A stretch of DNA of 64,000 bases from Geoglobus acetivorans (lineage in GTDB: Archaea > Halobacteriota > Archaeoglobi > Archaeoglobales > Archaeoglobaceae). This document shows positions 18,308-25,705 of the stretch, in pieces (within the stretch, counting starts at the first letter, position 1; every line of letters begins with the position of its first letter). The notes under the pieces are model-generated. The model was not told the DNA's origin. It worked only from the letters and a program-made list of their open reading frames with translations, and did not search any database. Position numbers and translations under genes: made by a program. Where the stretch lies: positions 1,178,001-1,242,000 of the forward strand of contig NZ_CP087714.1 of NCBI RefSeq assembly GCF_039641995.1, given 5' to 3'.

Positions 18308-19329
18308 TCTTCTACCTCCTCAAGCTTGGCAATTGTAGAATAATACCCTTTTAGACTGGCTATGGATTGCTGGACTTTTGACAAGTTACTGTAGGCGTTG
18401 CTAACGTGTCTTGAGAGCGTTTCAAATCTAGAATCAACATCATTGATGTAGCTGCCAAGCACATTTATTTTATTCTGGATTTCGTCAGCTCTCTTTGAGA
18501 TCTCTTCAGCCTTTATTCTGGCAGAGATTAGAGAAAGGTAGGCTGGAAGCACTGAAGGAGATGTCAGAATTACTCCTGCCTTGGATGCCTCAACTGCAAT
18601 GTCTGGAGATTCAGAGACGAGGTGGTGGAATATCGCATCAGATGGAACGAACATGAAAGCAAAGTCAAGAGTGCTTTCTTTCCCCACGTACTTCTTCCTG
18701 ATCTCCTCAATGTGATTTTTCACGTCTTTTATGAAATCTCTCCAGTACTTCTCCTTCTCAGATTCGCTATTCGCCTCACTGTACTTCCTGAAGTTCTCAA
18801 GCGGGAATTTTGAGTCTATGCAGAGATACCTGCCATCTTCTACAAGAATGCATGCGTCCGGAATACCAACTCCAATATTTTTCTGAAACTGAATGCGAGA
18901 AGCTGGAAAGATGTCCTTCAGCAAGCTTTCGAGCTGGAGCTCGCCAAATTTTGCCCTCGCATGCTTCACCTGAAACATTGTTTTCAGGTCGGAGGTTATC
19001 GCCTTGAGATCTGCAGAAGCTTCACTCAGCTTTCCAAGATCCTCCTGAATTCCCAGCTCTTTCAGGGAGGTTGCAAAGGCACCCTTTATCACTTCTGAAT
19101 TCTTTGTTATGGCCGATGCAAAGAGACTTTCGAAAACTCCTGCCGAGTTCTGGAACGTTTTTGCAACAGCACCTTCAACCCATTCTGGCAAACTTCTGTT
19201 CAAATCTTCGAATTTCCTGCTGACCTCCTCGATCCTGCTTTCAGCATTCCTCTGCTTGAGGATCACATACCCCAGAACTGCAAGAACGGTGATCGGCAGC
19301 AATATGTCGTAGAATTCCGCGACCTGCAT
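18304..19329 (-). CDS. rmuC: RmuC-family protein (membrane-anchored nuclease fold)
   Basis: A 341-residue protein. An N-terminal transmembrane helix (YDILLPITVLAVLGYVIL) is followed by coiled coil and then the RmuC domain with its PD-(D/E)XK-like core: NIGVGIPDACILVEDG, YLCIDSKFPLENFRKY near residue 170 and TLDFAFMFVPSDAIFHHL. RmuC limits DNA inversions in bacteria; its biochemical role is poorly known. It is the first gene of a two-gene operon with the beta-CASP nuclease and is driven by promoter copy 3 with an AGGTGGTGA ribosome binding site. Confidence 0.88.
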   Translation of the reverse strand: MQVAEFYDILLPITVLAVLGYVILKQRNAESRIEEVSRKFEDLNRSLPEWVEGAVAKTFQNSAGVFESLFASAITKNSEVIKGAFATSLKELGIQEDLGKLSEASADLKAITSDLKTMFQVKHARAKFGELQLESLLKDIFPASRIQFQKNIGVGIPDACILVEDGRYLCIDSKFPLENFRKYSEANSESEKEKYWRDFIKDVKNHIEEIRKKYVGKESTLDFAFMFVPSDAIFHHLVSESPDIAVEASKAGVILTSPSVLPAYLSLISARIKAEEISKRADEIQNKINVLGSYINDVDSRFETLSRHVSNAYSNLSKVQQSIASLKGYYSTIAKLEEVEE

Positions 19330-19356
19330 TTCACCACCTGAGGTTGATTGATTTGA

Positions 19357-19379
19357 TATTACTTAAACTTTTTGTTCAA
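19357..19379 (-). promoter_or_regulatory. Shared 23-bp promoter element, copy 3 (RmuC/beta-CASP operon)
   Basis: On the minus strand TTGAAC, an A-run, then TTTAAGTAATA; one base differs from copy 1. It ends 27 bases before the rmuC ATG, so TTTAAGTA is correctly placed as a TATA box for a short leader. Confidence 0.8.
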
Positions 19380-19493
19380 GTTTAAAAATGCATGGATCGA
19401 AAACGAGTTCGATGTATGATGAACACTGAAAGGATTCACGGAGATACAAATTGGAGGATAAAACATGCAGTTTCGATGCAGAAAACACTAATC

Positions 19494-20189
19494 TCAGTTT
19501 AGAGCTGCAGTTATCGCCTTTCCGAGTTCCGTAAGCATTATCTTCACGTTTCTGCCATGCTTCTCTCTCTTGACAAACCCTGCCCTTTCAAGCTTTGAGA
19601 GGTGGTGGCTCAGCCTGCTCCTCTCACTCTGGAACTCTCTGCTTCCCCTGTCAATTTCTGGATTGAGCTTTATTACCAGCTCATCGAGGGAAGATACACC
19701 GTCTCCTATGGCTTTCAAAATCTCCATCTGCTCCTTTCCGGGAAAGCTTACCGGTAGGATGGGCAGTTCCACGATCTCCTCTATTCCTTCTTCCTCATCG
19801 TTTTCACCGTATTTCGGAATTGAGGAGAACACCCTTGAATTCGTGATGCTCGCGGCAATGTATGCTGCAATTGCGAAAGTTCTGAGAGAGCCCGAGACGT
19901 TGAACACAACCTCATTACCATTCTCCCGCTCTCTCTCTGCCACCTCCACAAGCTCGAGAACAGCGTTCATGATGTTTTTCTTGTCAATCTCCACAATCTC
20001 GACGTCAAATATTGTTTTGAGCTCATCTGCAATTTCCCGGGCAACTCTTCTGGCCTTCCTCTCACCACTCGTGTCAGGCTTTCCAACTGCGAGAATGATT
20101 CTGGTGACGGGCAGTTCCCTGAGGGCGCGGATGGATTCGATAATCCTTTCCCTTGTGTGTCCGATGAACGTGATCTGGGTTACGGGCAT
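19494..20189 (-). CDS. CARF-HTH transcriptional regulator (Csa3-like)
   Basis: A 231-residue protein. The N-terminal CARF domain has TQITFIGHTRERIIESI at the start and the ligand loop VVFNVSGSLRTFAIAAYIAA near residue 100. The C-terminal winged helix has KEQMEILKAIGDGVSSLDEL and SRLSHHLSKLERAGFVKREK, ending in LTELGKAI. This is the layout of Csa3, a regulator of CRISPR genes whose CARF domain can bind cyclic tetra-adenylate. Its own promoter is copy 4 of the shared element, so it is the best candidate for the factor binding all copies. It lies far from the cas genes. Confidence 0.85.
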   Translation of the reverse strand: MPVTQITFIGHTRERIIESIRALRELPVTRIILAVGKPDTSGERKARRVAREIADELKTIFDVEIVEIDKKNIMNAVLELVEVAERERENGNEVVFNVSGSLRTFAIAAYIAASITNSRVFSSIPKYGENDEEEGIEEIVELPILPVSFPGKEQMEILKAIGDGVSSLDELVIKLNPEIDRGSREFQSERSRLSHHLSKLERAGFVKREKHGRNVKIMLTELGKAITAALN

Positions 20190-20207
20190 ATTGATTGATA
20201 GGATCAG

Positions 20208-20230
20208 TAATACTTAAATTTTGCGTTCAA
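20208..20230 (-). promoter_or_regulatory. Shared 23-bp promoter element, copy 4 (CARF-HTH regulator gene)
   Basis: On the minus strand TTGAAC, GCAAAA, then TTTAAGTATTA. The end is 18 bases from the ATG, which puts the start codon about 26 bases from the TATA centre, so the transcript is probably leaderless. Confidence 0.8.
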
Positions 20231-20258
20231 GCTAAATAAAAAATAGGAGAGTTTATTC

Positions 20259-20669
20259 TCACCAGAACTTCCTGTAGGCCTTTTTGAAACAATCACTGTG
20301 GTAGTAATGGCCCACGTAGTATGCCCAGCTTTCAGAAACCGGCTCACCGCACACCGGACAGAGAGCCTTACCCTCTGGTTCACCCATGTAACGGACGGGT
20401 TTTATCAGTCCTTTTTGCCTGAGCTCTTCAACTCTCTCAAGCTCTCTTCTGTCCACCTCTCCCAGAAACACACGATTTTCTCCAGCAACAGCTTCGGCTC
20501 TCACCACCGTTCCATCGCAGACGATTTCCACGTAATCAGCCTTCTCGACGTCATTTATTTTCTTGCGGTAGTACAGATAGTAGGGTAGCTCGACGTCAAT
20601 AAGCTTCTGGAAAAGAACGGGAGGGATTCTGATTCTGTCCACAAACGTCACCTCCTCAAAAATCAGCAA
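20259..20669 (-). CDS. Conserved hypothetical protein with C-terminal zinc-binding motif
   Basis: A 136-residue protein. The first 95 residues (EEVTFVDRIRIPPVLFQKLI ...) form a likely beta-rich domain that I do not recognise. The end has CPVCGEP, then a HYYHSDC segment, a LIM-like CxxC...H...C zinc site. The start overlaps the stop of the 339-residue gene upstream by 7 bases, so the two are one operon. Function unknown. Confidence 0.75.
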   Translation of the reverse strand: MLIFEEVTFVDRIRIPPVLFQKLIDVELPYYLYYRKKINDVEKADYVEIVCDGTVVRAEAVAGENRVFLGEVDRRELERVEELRQKGLIKPVRYMGEPEGKALCPVCGEPVSESWAYYVGHYYHSDCFKKAYRKFW

Positions 20670-21682
20670 ACGTGCTCCAGTATGTGGAACAATTTCTTTT
20701 CAAACTCTCTTTCGAGCTTTTCCGCTATTTCAAAAGCTTCAAAAATGTCCTCAGGAATGCCCACACGCAACCCTGTCAGCTCTTCGAGCGAAAAAGTTCT
20801 GTCCTCCGGAAGTCCGTCCCTGAACCTTTCCTCCAGCACGATTATCAGGTCGTAGTCGAGAACGGGTTGTCTGAAAACCTCGAACTCGAGACACTCCACC
20901 GATTTTGGTTTGAAGTCGTTGGAGTTTCCGTACAGCTTATCTATCACTTCCCGTGCAAATTCGTGCAGCTCTTTTGACTCCAAATACGCTGCAGAGTCAA
21001 CGAAAATTCCCAGCTCGCGTTTGTCCACTGCTTTCTGGAGAGCGAACCTGGCAATTGGTCCGAGGAGCGAGTCGTTCTCGGAGACGATCAGAATTCTTTT
21101 CGGCACCATGGGATCGAATATATCGAAGTATGTGCTGTAAAATGCGTATCTCTCGTCAATGCGGCAGTTTAACTCTCTGCCAATATCGATGAGCATTTTC
21201 TGCATTTTTTTCAAGTTCTCTTCATCTGTCACCCTGCCATTCACGTCCAGAAACTTCCCGTTGACAATCGCCATAAGCCTCGCGAGAGCGTAACGGGCAT
21301 CACTCCCGAAGTGGCCGTAAACTGAGTAAACCGGAATGTCGTTCAGAACGACGTCGGTCAGCCCGAACCTGAGGCCTGTTATGAACAGCCTGTCTATTCT
21401 GCTAATCCCAGAACTTGGATCGCTTAGCACGTAGATTTTGGCACCCTCAAAAACCTCGCCGGTTCTCGCCCCCTCCACGCCAGGCTCCACCACAACAGTT
21501 GTTCTTCCAGCCGGAACGACAAAAAACCCCTCTTCGCTCAGAATTCTCCTGATCTCGCCAACGCAGCTCACACATGCTTTTTCTTTAAGCTCCGCAATCG
21601 TGCACCTGTCTCCTACGGGGCACGAGTAGCCAAAGGTTCTGCATTCTCTCAGCTTCAACCTCTCGTCTTCTACACGCAACAT
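20663..21682 (-). CDS. Hypothetical protein: N-terminal cysteine cluster and C-terminal phosphatase-like domain lacking its catalytic Cys
   Basis: A 339-residue protein. The N-terminus has four or five Cys (LRECRTFGYSCPVGDRC, then ACVSCVGEI), possibly a metal or Fe-S site. From about residue 195 the pattern RILIVSENDS, LGIFVDSAAYLE, DYDLIIVLEE and VGIPEDIFEAFE follows the strands of low-molecular-weight protein tyrosine phosphatases. The CxxxxxR P-loop is missing, so that part would be catalytically dead or differently used. The fold call is an inference. It is the first gene of a two-gene operon with the zinc-motif protein, divergent from the gene at 21779. Confidence 0.65.
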   Translation of the reverse strand: MLRVEDERLKLRECRTFGYSCPVGDRCTIAELKEKACVSCVGEIRRILSEEGFFVVPAGRTTVVVEPGVEGARTGEVFEGAKIYVLSDPSSGISRIDRLFITGLRFGLTDVVLNDIPVYSVYGHFGSDARYALARLMAIVNGKFLDVNGRVTDEENLKKMQKMLIDIGRELNCRIDERYAFYSTYFDIFDPMVPKRILIVSENDSLLGPIARFALQKAVDKRELGIFVDSAAYLESKELHEFAREVIDKLYGNSNDFKPKSVECLEFEVFRQPVLDYDLIIVLEERFRDGLPEDRTFSLEELTGLRVGIPEDIFEAFEIAEKLEREFEKKLFHILEHVC

Positions 21683-21709
21683 TTTCGCACCTCCGGCCCC
21701 CCACTCTCA

Positions 21710-21745
21710 GCAGGCAGGTTTGCCTGGCCCCGACAACCTGTCTGC
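21710..21745. promoter_or_regulatory. GC-rich inverted repeat between divergent genes
   Basis: Arms GCAGGCAGGTT (21710-21720) and AACCTGTCTGC (21735-21745) pair with one G-T type mismatch around a 14-base centre. It lies between the start of the minus-strand gene at 21682 and the plus-strand start at 21779. It could be an operator or an RNA hairpin; no clear TATA box is visible next to it. Confidence 0.45.
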
Positions 21746-21778
21746 ATGCAATACGGGGCTAAAAAGGGAGGAGAAAGC

Positions 21779-22396
21779 ATGCTTGCTAAAAAACTGAAAA
21801 CGTTCTATCACAATTTTGGACGGAATAACTTTGTTGCAAAAATCGAAACCCTCCAGAAAATATACATCCTGGGGCTTGATAAAGATGACAGAGAGTTTCT
21901 GAATGAGGTCTTCGATGGAATAAGGAAGGACTTCAGAATGCTTCTGGCTTCAGATAGAATTGAATTAGTATGGACGCGGTTAGAGCTCGTTTCCGAATAT
22001 GATCTGCCATCCGATGCTGCACATCAAATCAAGTCAATTGTACTGGATGAGATCAGGCACTGGGCCGAGCTTAGAGTCACCGTAATACTCAAACCAGTGT
22101 TGACAAAAAAGAGAGAGCCTGTCGAGGTAACCCTGTCTAAGGAAAGGAAATTTCTGGAAGAACGGCTTAAAGTGGCTCAAGAAGAACTCGAGAGGATAAA
22201 GAAGAAGAGAGACAAAATCCGGGAGATCATCGCCCTACAGAAGGTGAAGAAAGAGGATGTTTCATGCCTCGAAGAGATTGAAAATGAGCTGGATTTCGAT
22301 ATGTCTGAGTTTGAGGAGCTCGTGGCATGGTACAGAGATCAGATCGAAGACCTCGAGTCGATTATTGAGTACAAGAAAAGAAAGAAAGACAGCTAG
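21779..22396 (+). CDS. Hypothetical coiled-coil protein
   Basis: 205 residues from the ATG at 21779 (MLAKKLKTFYHNFGRNNF), chosen because GGGAGGAG stands 5 bases upstream; an upstream ATG at 21746 lies inside the inverted-repeat region. Residues 110-205 are rich in Glu/Lys with heptad character (FLEERLKVAQEELERIKKK and WYRDQIEDLESIIEYKK). I recognise no domain. It is followed by the shared promoter element and a broken gene, so its transcript probably ends before 22551. Confidence 0.65.
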   Translation: MLAKKLKTFYHNFGRNNFVAKIETLQKIYILGLDKDDREFLNEVFDGIRKDFRMLLASDRIELVWTRLELVSEYDLPSDAAHQIKSIVLDEIRHWAELRVTVILKPVLTKKREPVEVTLSKERKFLEERLKVAQEELERIKKKRDKIREIIALQKVKKEDVSCLEEIENELDFDMSEFEELVAWYRDQIEDLESIIEYKKRKKDS

Positions 22397-22550
22397 CCCT
22401 TTGATTTCTGTGCCACAGAACTTTAAATTTCTATTTTTTGAGGAGTGGTGCTGTTCGATTTTTGTTGACGAGGTCTGTGAGATTCATGGGCTCACCACAT
22501 TTTTACTTTTGGCGTCCAGAGCAGGGTCATGTAACTCCATACCGTAATAG

Positions 22551-22573
22551 TTTAACGAAAAATTTAAGTATTA
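22551..22573 (+). promoter_or_regulatory. Shared promoter element, copy 5 (plus strand)
   Basis: Reads TTTAAC, GAAAAA, then TTTAAGTATTA, matching the other copies except for a G-to-T change in the TTGAAC box and GA for AA. The ATG of the broken gene at 22592 follows at leaderless distance, as for copy 4. Confidence 0.65.
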
Positions 22574-22591
22574 ATTAAACAATCAATTATC

Positions 22592-22794
22592 ATGACAAAC
22601 TGGTATCTCGGGGGGCGAATTGCCGAAAAGAAAGTTGCGGGCTGGCTGAAGAAACCGGGTTTCATAATTGTCGCAAGGAAACAGGAGGGGTTGCTTCTTA
22701 TGTTCATTATGGTGACAGCGGAAATTTCAGGTTTATTCCGCTGAGGAATTGGAACAGGAGGGGAAAAAGAATAGAAACTAATGAGGTGTGTTAA
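22592..22794 (+). pseudogene. Small gene broken by a frameshift, upstream of the repeat-containing nuclease
   Basis: Frame 1 begins MTNWYLGGRIAEKKVAGWL and KKPGFIIVARKQEG. The next frame continues in coding style with YVHYGDSGNFRFIPLRNW and NRRGKRIETNEVC to a TAA at 22792, directly before the next ATG. A one-base indel near the GGGG at 22685-22692 would join them into a protein of about 67 residues. The stop abuts the start of the nuclease gene at 22795, so it was the first gene of that operon. The family is unknown. Sequencing error at the G run is possible. Confidence 0.6.
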
Positions 22795-24045
22795 ATGTCG
22801 GGAATCACACTCGGAGATGATAGAGAGACTGTTTATATCCAGTGTGAGATAAAGAGCCGGGAACTGTTCGAGGTTTTGCAGGATATTGAAGATGACAAAA
22901 GACTCGAAGTTTTTGTCGACATTGTGAAAATCGGTGTTACGGGATACAGAAGGATGAATATCGGCGTGGATCTTGATTTCGTGGAGAAGAAAATAGAAGA
23001 GATGCTTTCAAAGCTGGAGGAAACACTTGATCCCCATCTCGAAACAAGCCTTTTGGGAGTCTTCATGTCGAGAGTTAAGGAGTACTTTGACAGAGGGGGC
23101 AAAATTGAGGATATTCTGGATCCAGAAACGGAGAACACACCTCTCGGAAAATTCGTCAGATCGCTTAAGGAATATTTCGACAGCGGCGGGAAGCTTGAAA
23201 GCCTGCTGAATCCAGACAGCGAAACCAGCCCCATTGGAAGGTTCAGTAAAAAGCTTGAAGAATATCTCGGCAGAGGTGGACGGCTCGAAGAGCTTCTGAA
23301 TCCGGCGGAGGACGATTCGCCATTAGGAAAGTTGAAGAAGGAAATCCTCCGGGAAATCAAAGAGATCAGAGATATTCTCAGCAAAGAAGAGGGCAGAAAA
23401 GAAGTGGTTGACGCCACAACACTGAAGGGTTACGTGTTTGAAGACGCATGTGAGGAAATTCTCAGCGGCTGCGTAGGATTTGGTGAGTCGATAATCAGAA
23501 CAACGGATGAAGTTGGAAAAATCCCTCGAAGCAAAAAGGGTGATTTTGTTGTGGAACTTGAAAACGGGAAAAAGGTAGTTTTTGAAGTCAAAGACTGGCA
23601 AAATGTATCTCTTAATAAAATCAAGGATGAAGTCAGCGAGGCGATAGAAAACAGGGGTGCTGATTATGGTGTTTTCGTCTCGAAATACATTGAAGCTCTG
23701 CCTAAGAGCGTTGGGTGGTTTAACGAATATGGAAACATCTTAGTCTGTGCACTCGGGAGCAGAGAGGCGGACACTTTCCATCCAGAAATGCTGCACGTAG
23801 CCTACCAGTGGGCAAAGATGAAGTTGAAGGCTGAAGGGGATGCTGACAGGGAAGCTATTAATAGAGTAATGAGTGAATTGGATAAACTAAATGACGAACT
23901 CTACAACCTTTCTGAGATCAAAAAGAAGTGTAGAAGTGCAAAGAAGGCAATAGATGATGTGGAGAAGATTGCGAATAGCCTCGAGGAGTCTCTTGAGGAG
24001 AGCCTAGATTCCCTTAAAAAAGCTCTGGGTGCTGTGGCAGGATAG
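22795..24045 (+). CDS. Putative PD-(D/E)XK nuclease with tandem 30-residue repeats
   Basis: A 416-residue protein. Residues 75-185 hold four copies of a motif of about 30 residues: LDPHLETSLLGVFMS, LDPETENTPLGKFVRSLKEY, LNPDSETSPIGRFSKKLEEY and LNPAEDDSPLGKLKKE, each with a GGK/R-(I/L)E linker. Then comes a nuclease-like core, GYVFEDACEEIL near residue 210, KKGDFVVELENGKKV and VFEVKDWQNV near 265: the E...D...E-x-K order of restriction-like nucleases. The C-terminus is coiled coil. The repeats may be a multimerising or DNA-spanning arm. It is probably a defence nuclease; the fold call is from the motif only. Confidence 0.7.
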   Translation: MSGITLGDDRETVYIQCEIKSRELFEVLQDIEDDKRLEVFVDIVKIGVTGYRRMNIGVDLDFVEKKIEEMLSKLEETLDPHLETSLLGVFMSRVKEYFDRGGKIEDILDPETENTPLGKFVRSLKEYFDSGGKLESLLNPDSETSPIGRFSKKLEEYLGRGGRLEELLNPAEDDSPLGKLKKEILREIKEIRDILSKEEGRKEVVDATTLKGYVFEDACEEILSGCVGFGESIIRTTDEVGKIPRSKKGDFVVELENGKKVVFEVKDWQNVSLNKIKDEVSEAIENRGADYGVFVSKYIEALPKSVGWFNEYGNILVCALGSREADTFHPEMLHVAYQWAKMKLKAEGDADREAINRVMSELDKLNDELYNLSEIKKKCRSAKKAIDDVEKIANSLEESLEESLDSLKKALGAVAG

Positions 24046-24047
24046 GG

Positions 24048-24332
24048 GTGGTATCCCTGTCCAAACCACCTTTCAGTGAAATCTAGGAACGGATAAAGGA
24101 GCATGATGGCGAGACTTTCAGGACGAAAAAGGGTCTGGAGTTTACATACAGGGTTGAAGGCAGTTACATCATTACGAACAGGGCGGATTACAATTTACAT
24201 GGAAGTGATTTCGAAAAGGCTTACAGGATGGTTCCGATAGAGAAACCAGGCGATATCAACCTTATTGTTCGGGAACCGGCATACGTGTGGGCCATACTGC
24301 ATGATAGGAGGATATCAGGAGGAGAGTGGTAA
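24048..24332 (+). pseudogene. Conserved-looking small gene interrupted by an amber codon
   Basis: From a GTG at 24048 the frame reads VVSLSKPPFSEI, TAG at 24084-24086, then ERIKEHDGETFRTKKGLEF, DFEKAYRMVPIEKPGDIN and EPAYVWAILHDRRISGGEW to a TAA at 24330. A TGG-to-TAG change would restore FSEIWERIKEHDG, which reads naturally. No other start codon serves the downstream part well. I do not recognise the family. It lies 2 bases after the nuclease gene and 3 before the membrane protein gene, so it belongs to that operon. Confidence 0.6.
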
Positions 24333-24335
24333 TAA

Positions 24336-24662
24336 ATGTTCGATACTCTCTGGATAACCCATGTCCTGCCTGTCTGGCTCCTTCAGAGGCTCGGAGCCCT
24401 GAGCCTTGTCGCTGTGGGTCTGCTGGTTGAAAAGCATTATGTTGGAAGAACTACGACCTTCGCCAATACGGTGGCAATAAACATCCATGCCGCATTTGCA
24501 GCAGCCCCACTGTGGCTGGTGCGGTATGCCAACATCGGTCTGATTGTGGGCCTGATTGCTTTGGCATCCTATGCCAGCAGAGAGTCGCTGCCGGGCTGGT
24601 TCTACCTGATTTCGCTGGTTTACAGCTCTGCTGTGGTGGGCTTATTGATATTGGTAACGTGA
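24336..24662 (+). CDS. Small membrane protein, unknown function
   Basis: 108 residues with about three transmembrane helices: WLLQRLGALSLVAVGLLVE, an internal NTVAINIHAAFAAAPLWLV segment with IGLIVGLIALASYAS, and FYLISLVYSSAVVGLLILV. It starts 3 bases after the preceding broken gene, with GGAGGA upstream. No family is recognised. Its place after a nuclease gene suggests an accessory of the same unit. Confidence 0.65.
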   Translation: MFDTLWITHVLPVWLLQRLGALSLVAVGLLVEKHYVGRTTTFANTVAINIHAAFAAAPLWLVRYANIGLIVGLIALASYASRESLPGWFYLISLVYSSAVVGLLILVT

Positions 24663-24672
24663 TTAAACATGA

Positions 24673-24819
24673 TTTGATGTACTCAGATTTGAAGAGCTGA
24701 GGGATGCTTACGAACCTCCGCAGATTGACTACAGCGAGGACAATGCGAGAGAAGATGCCTGTGCGATGCCTGATGATACAGGGAAATGGGTTAAGATTGT
24801 GCTATCTTCTCTTGTTTAA
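24673..24819 (+). other. C-terminal gene stump
   Basis: A plus frame of 48 codons without a start reads FEELRDAYEPPQIDYSEDNA and DTGKWVKIVLSSLV to a TAA at 24817, opening right after a TGA at 24670. It looks coding but has no recognisable domain. It is all I see between 24663 and 24885. Confidence 0.35.
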
Positions 24820-24885
24820 CTATTTTGCATTTTGGTCGTTCTGTTTTTCCCGATTCTCAGGCTTTGCAGTTGCGATGATTTTCTA

Positions 24886-25575
24886 TTAGTTACTGTAGAC
24901 TATCCAGCCATTCTCATCCACTACAATCACTTCCCGTCTCACAAAATAATCCAGCCTGAAAAATTCTTCAACAAAAGCCCTGTATTTTTCCTGTTTTTCT
25001 TTTTGTGGTAATTCGGATCCACTCCAGTTAAAGTGCTTCATACAGGCCCATTTTTTATCGAGAACGCAGAAGCAGAACAGTATGGAAATGCTATCGCTGT
25101 AGTTCTTTATAAGAGCGTTTTTAATTTTGCCGAAAAGGGCTTTGAGGGTCATGCTGTTGACGTTCTTCAGAAGATGGAACCAGTTGCCTGTTGGTTCTTC
25201 ACCCACCAGCTTTTTAATGTCCTTTTCTACCTCCCTGAATCTTGGGTTGTGTGCCTTGAATTCAACGTTCACGAGCTTTCTGAAGCCATCTCTGTATTCG
25301 TAGATGGTGAGGTCGGTTGAGGCGCTCCTCATCCCTTCTCCGCTCATCTTGTATTTCTTTTCGGTTGGTGTTTCGATTGAGTAAAAGAAATCAGAATTGT
25401 TCAGAATGCTGCAAAATACGAATCTCGCCTCCTGCTCGCTTATTCTCCTGTGTTTATCCCTTCTGCTCGGAATTATCAGCCTTGGGCAATCCAGTATTGG
25501 TTTGTGATCCACGTCAGGGAGCGACCATAATATGTTGCACGTTTCTTTGTTGAACCTGATCAATTCGTTCATCAT
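24886..25575 (-). CDS. Hypothetical protein with PD-(D/E)XK-like motif
   Basis: 229 residues. ISEQEARFVFCSIL near residue 45, SASTDLTIYEYRDGFRKL near 84 and VNVEFKAHNP near 103 give the order E, D, E-x-K of restriction-like nucleases. The rest (LFCFCVLDKKWACMKHF, FVRREVIVVDENGW) I do not recognise. It stands alone, convergent with the small membrane gene and upstream, on the same strand, of nothing obvious. Nuclease activity is an inference. Confidence 0.6.
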   Translation of the reverse strand: MMNELIRFNKETCNILWSLPDVDHKPILDCPRLIIPSRRDKHRRISEQEARFVFCSILNNSDFFYSIETPTEKKYKMSGEGMRSASTDLTIYEYRDGFRKLVNVEFKAHNPRFREVEKDIKKLVGEEPTGNWFHLLKNVNSMTLKALFGKIKNALIKNYSDSISILFCFCVLDKKWACMKHFNWSGSELPQKEKQEKYRAFVEEFFRLDYFVRREVIVVDENGWIVYSN

Positions 25576-25705
25576 TGTTTGATGTTGATTTTGAACACTA
25601 TAACGGTTGTGTTCTTATGTTAGGGGATTTGGTTCGATCCTCCACCGATCACCACCCGCCCTTTGAATAGACTATGGATACAGTAGCTAAAACAAATCCT
25701 CTAAG

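Noticed and set aside
6962-24086. In-frame TAG codons (6962, 24084) read as pyrrolysine
   Set aside because: Only two cases, both in small accessory genes, and a nearby gene has a TGA and a frameshift as well. Archaeoglobales are not known to use pyrrolysine. Decay is simpler.
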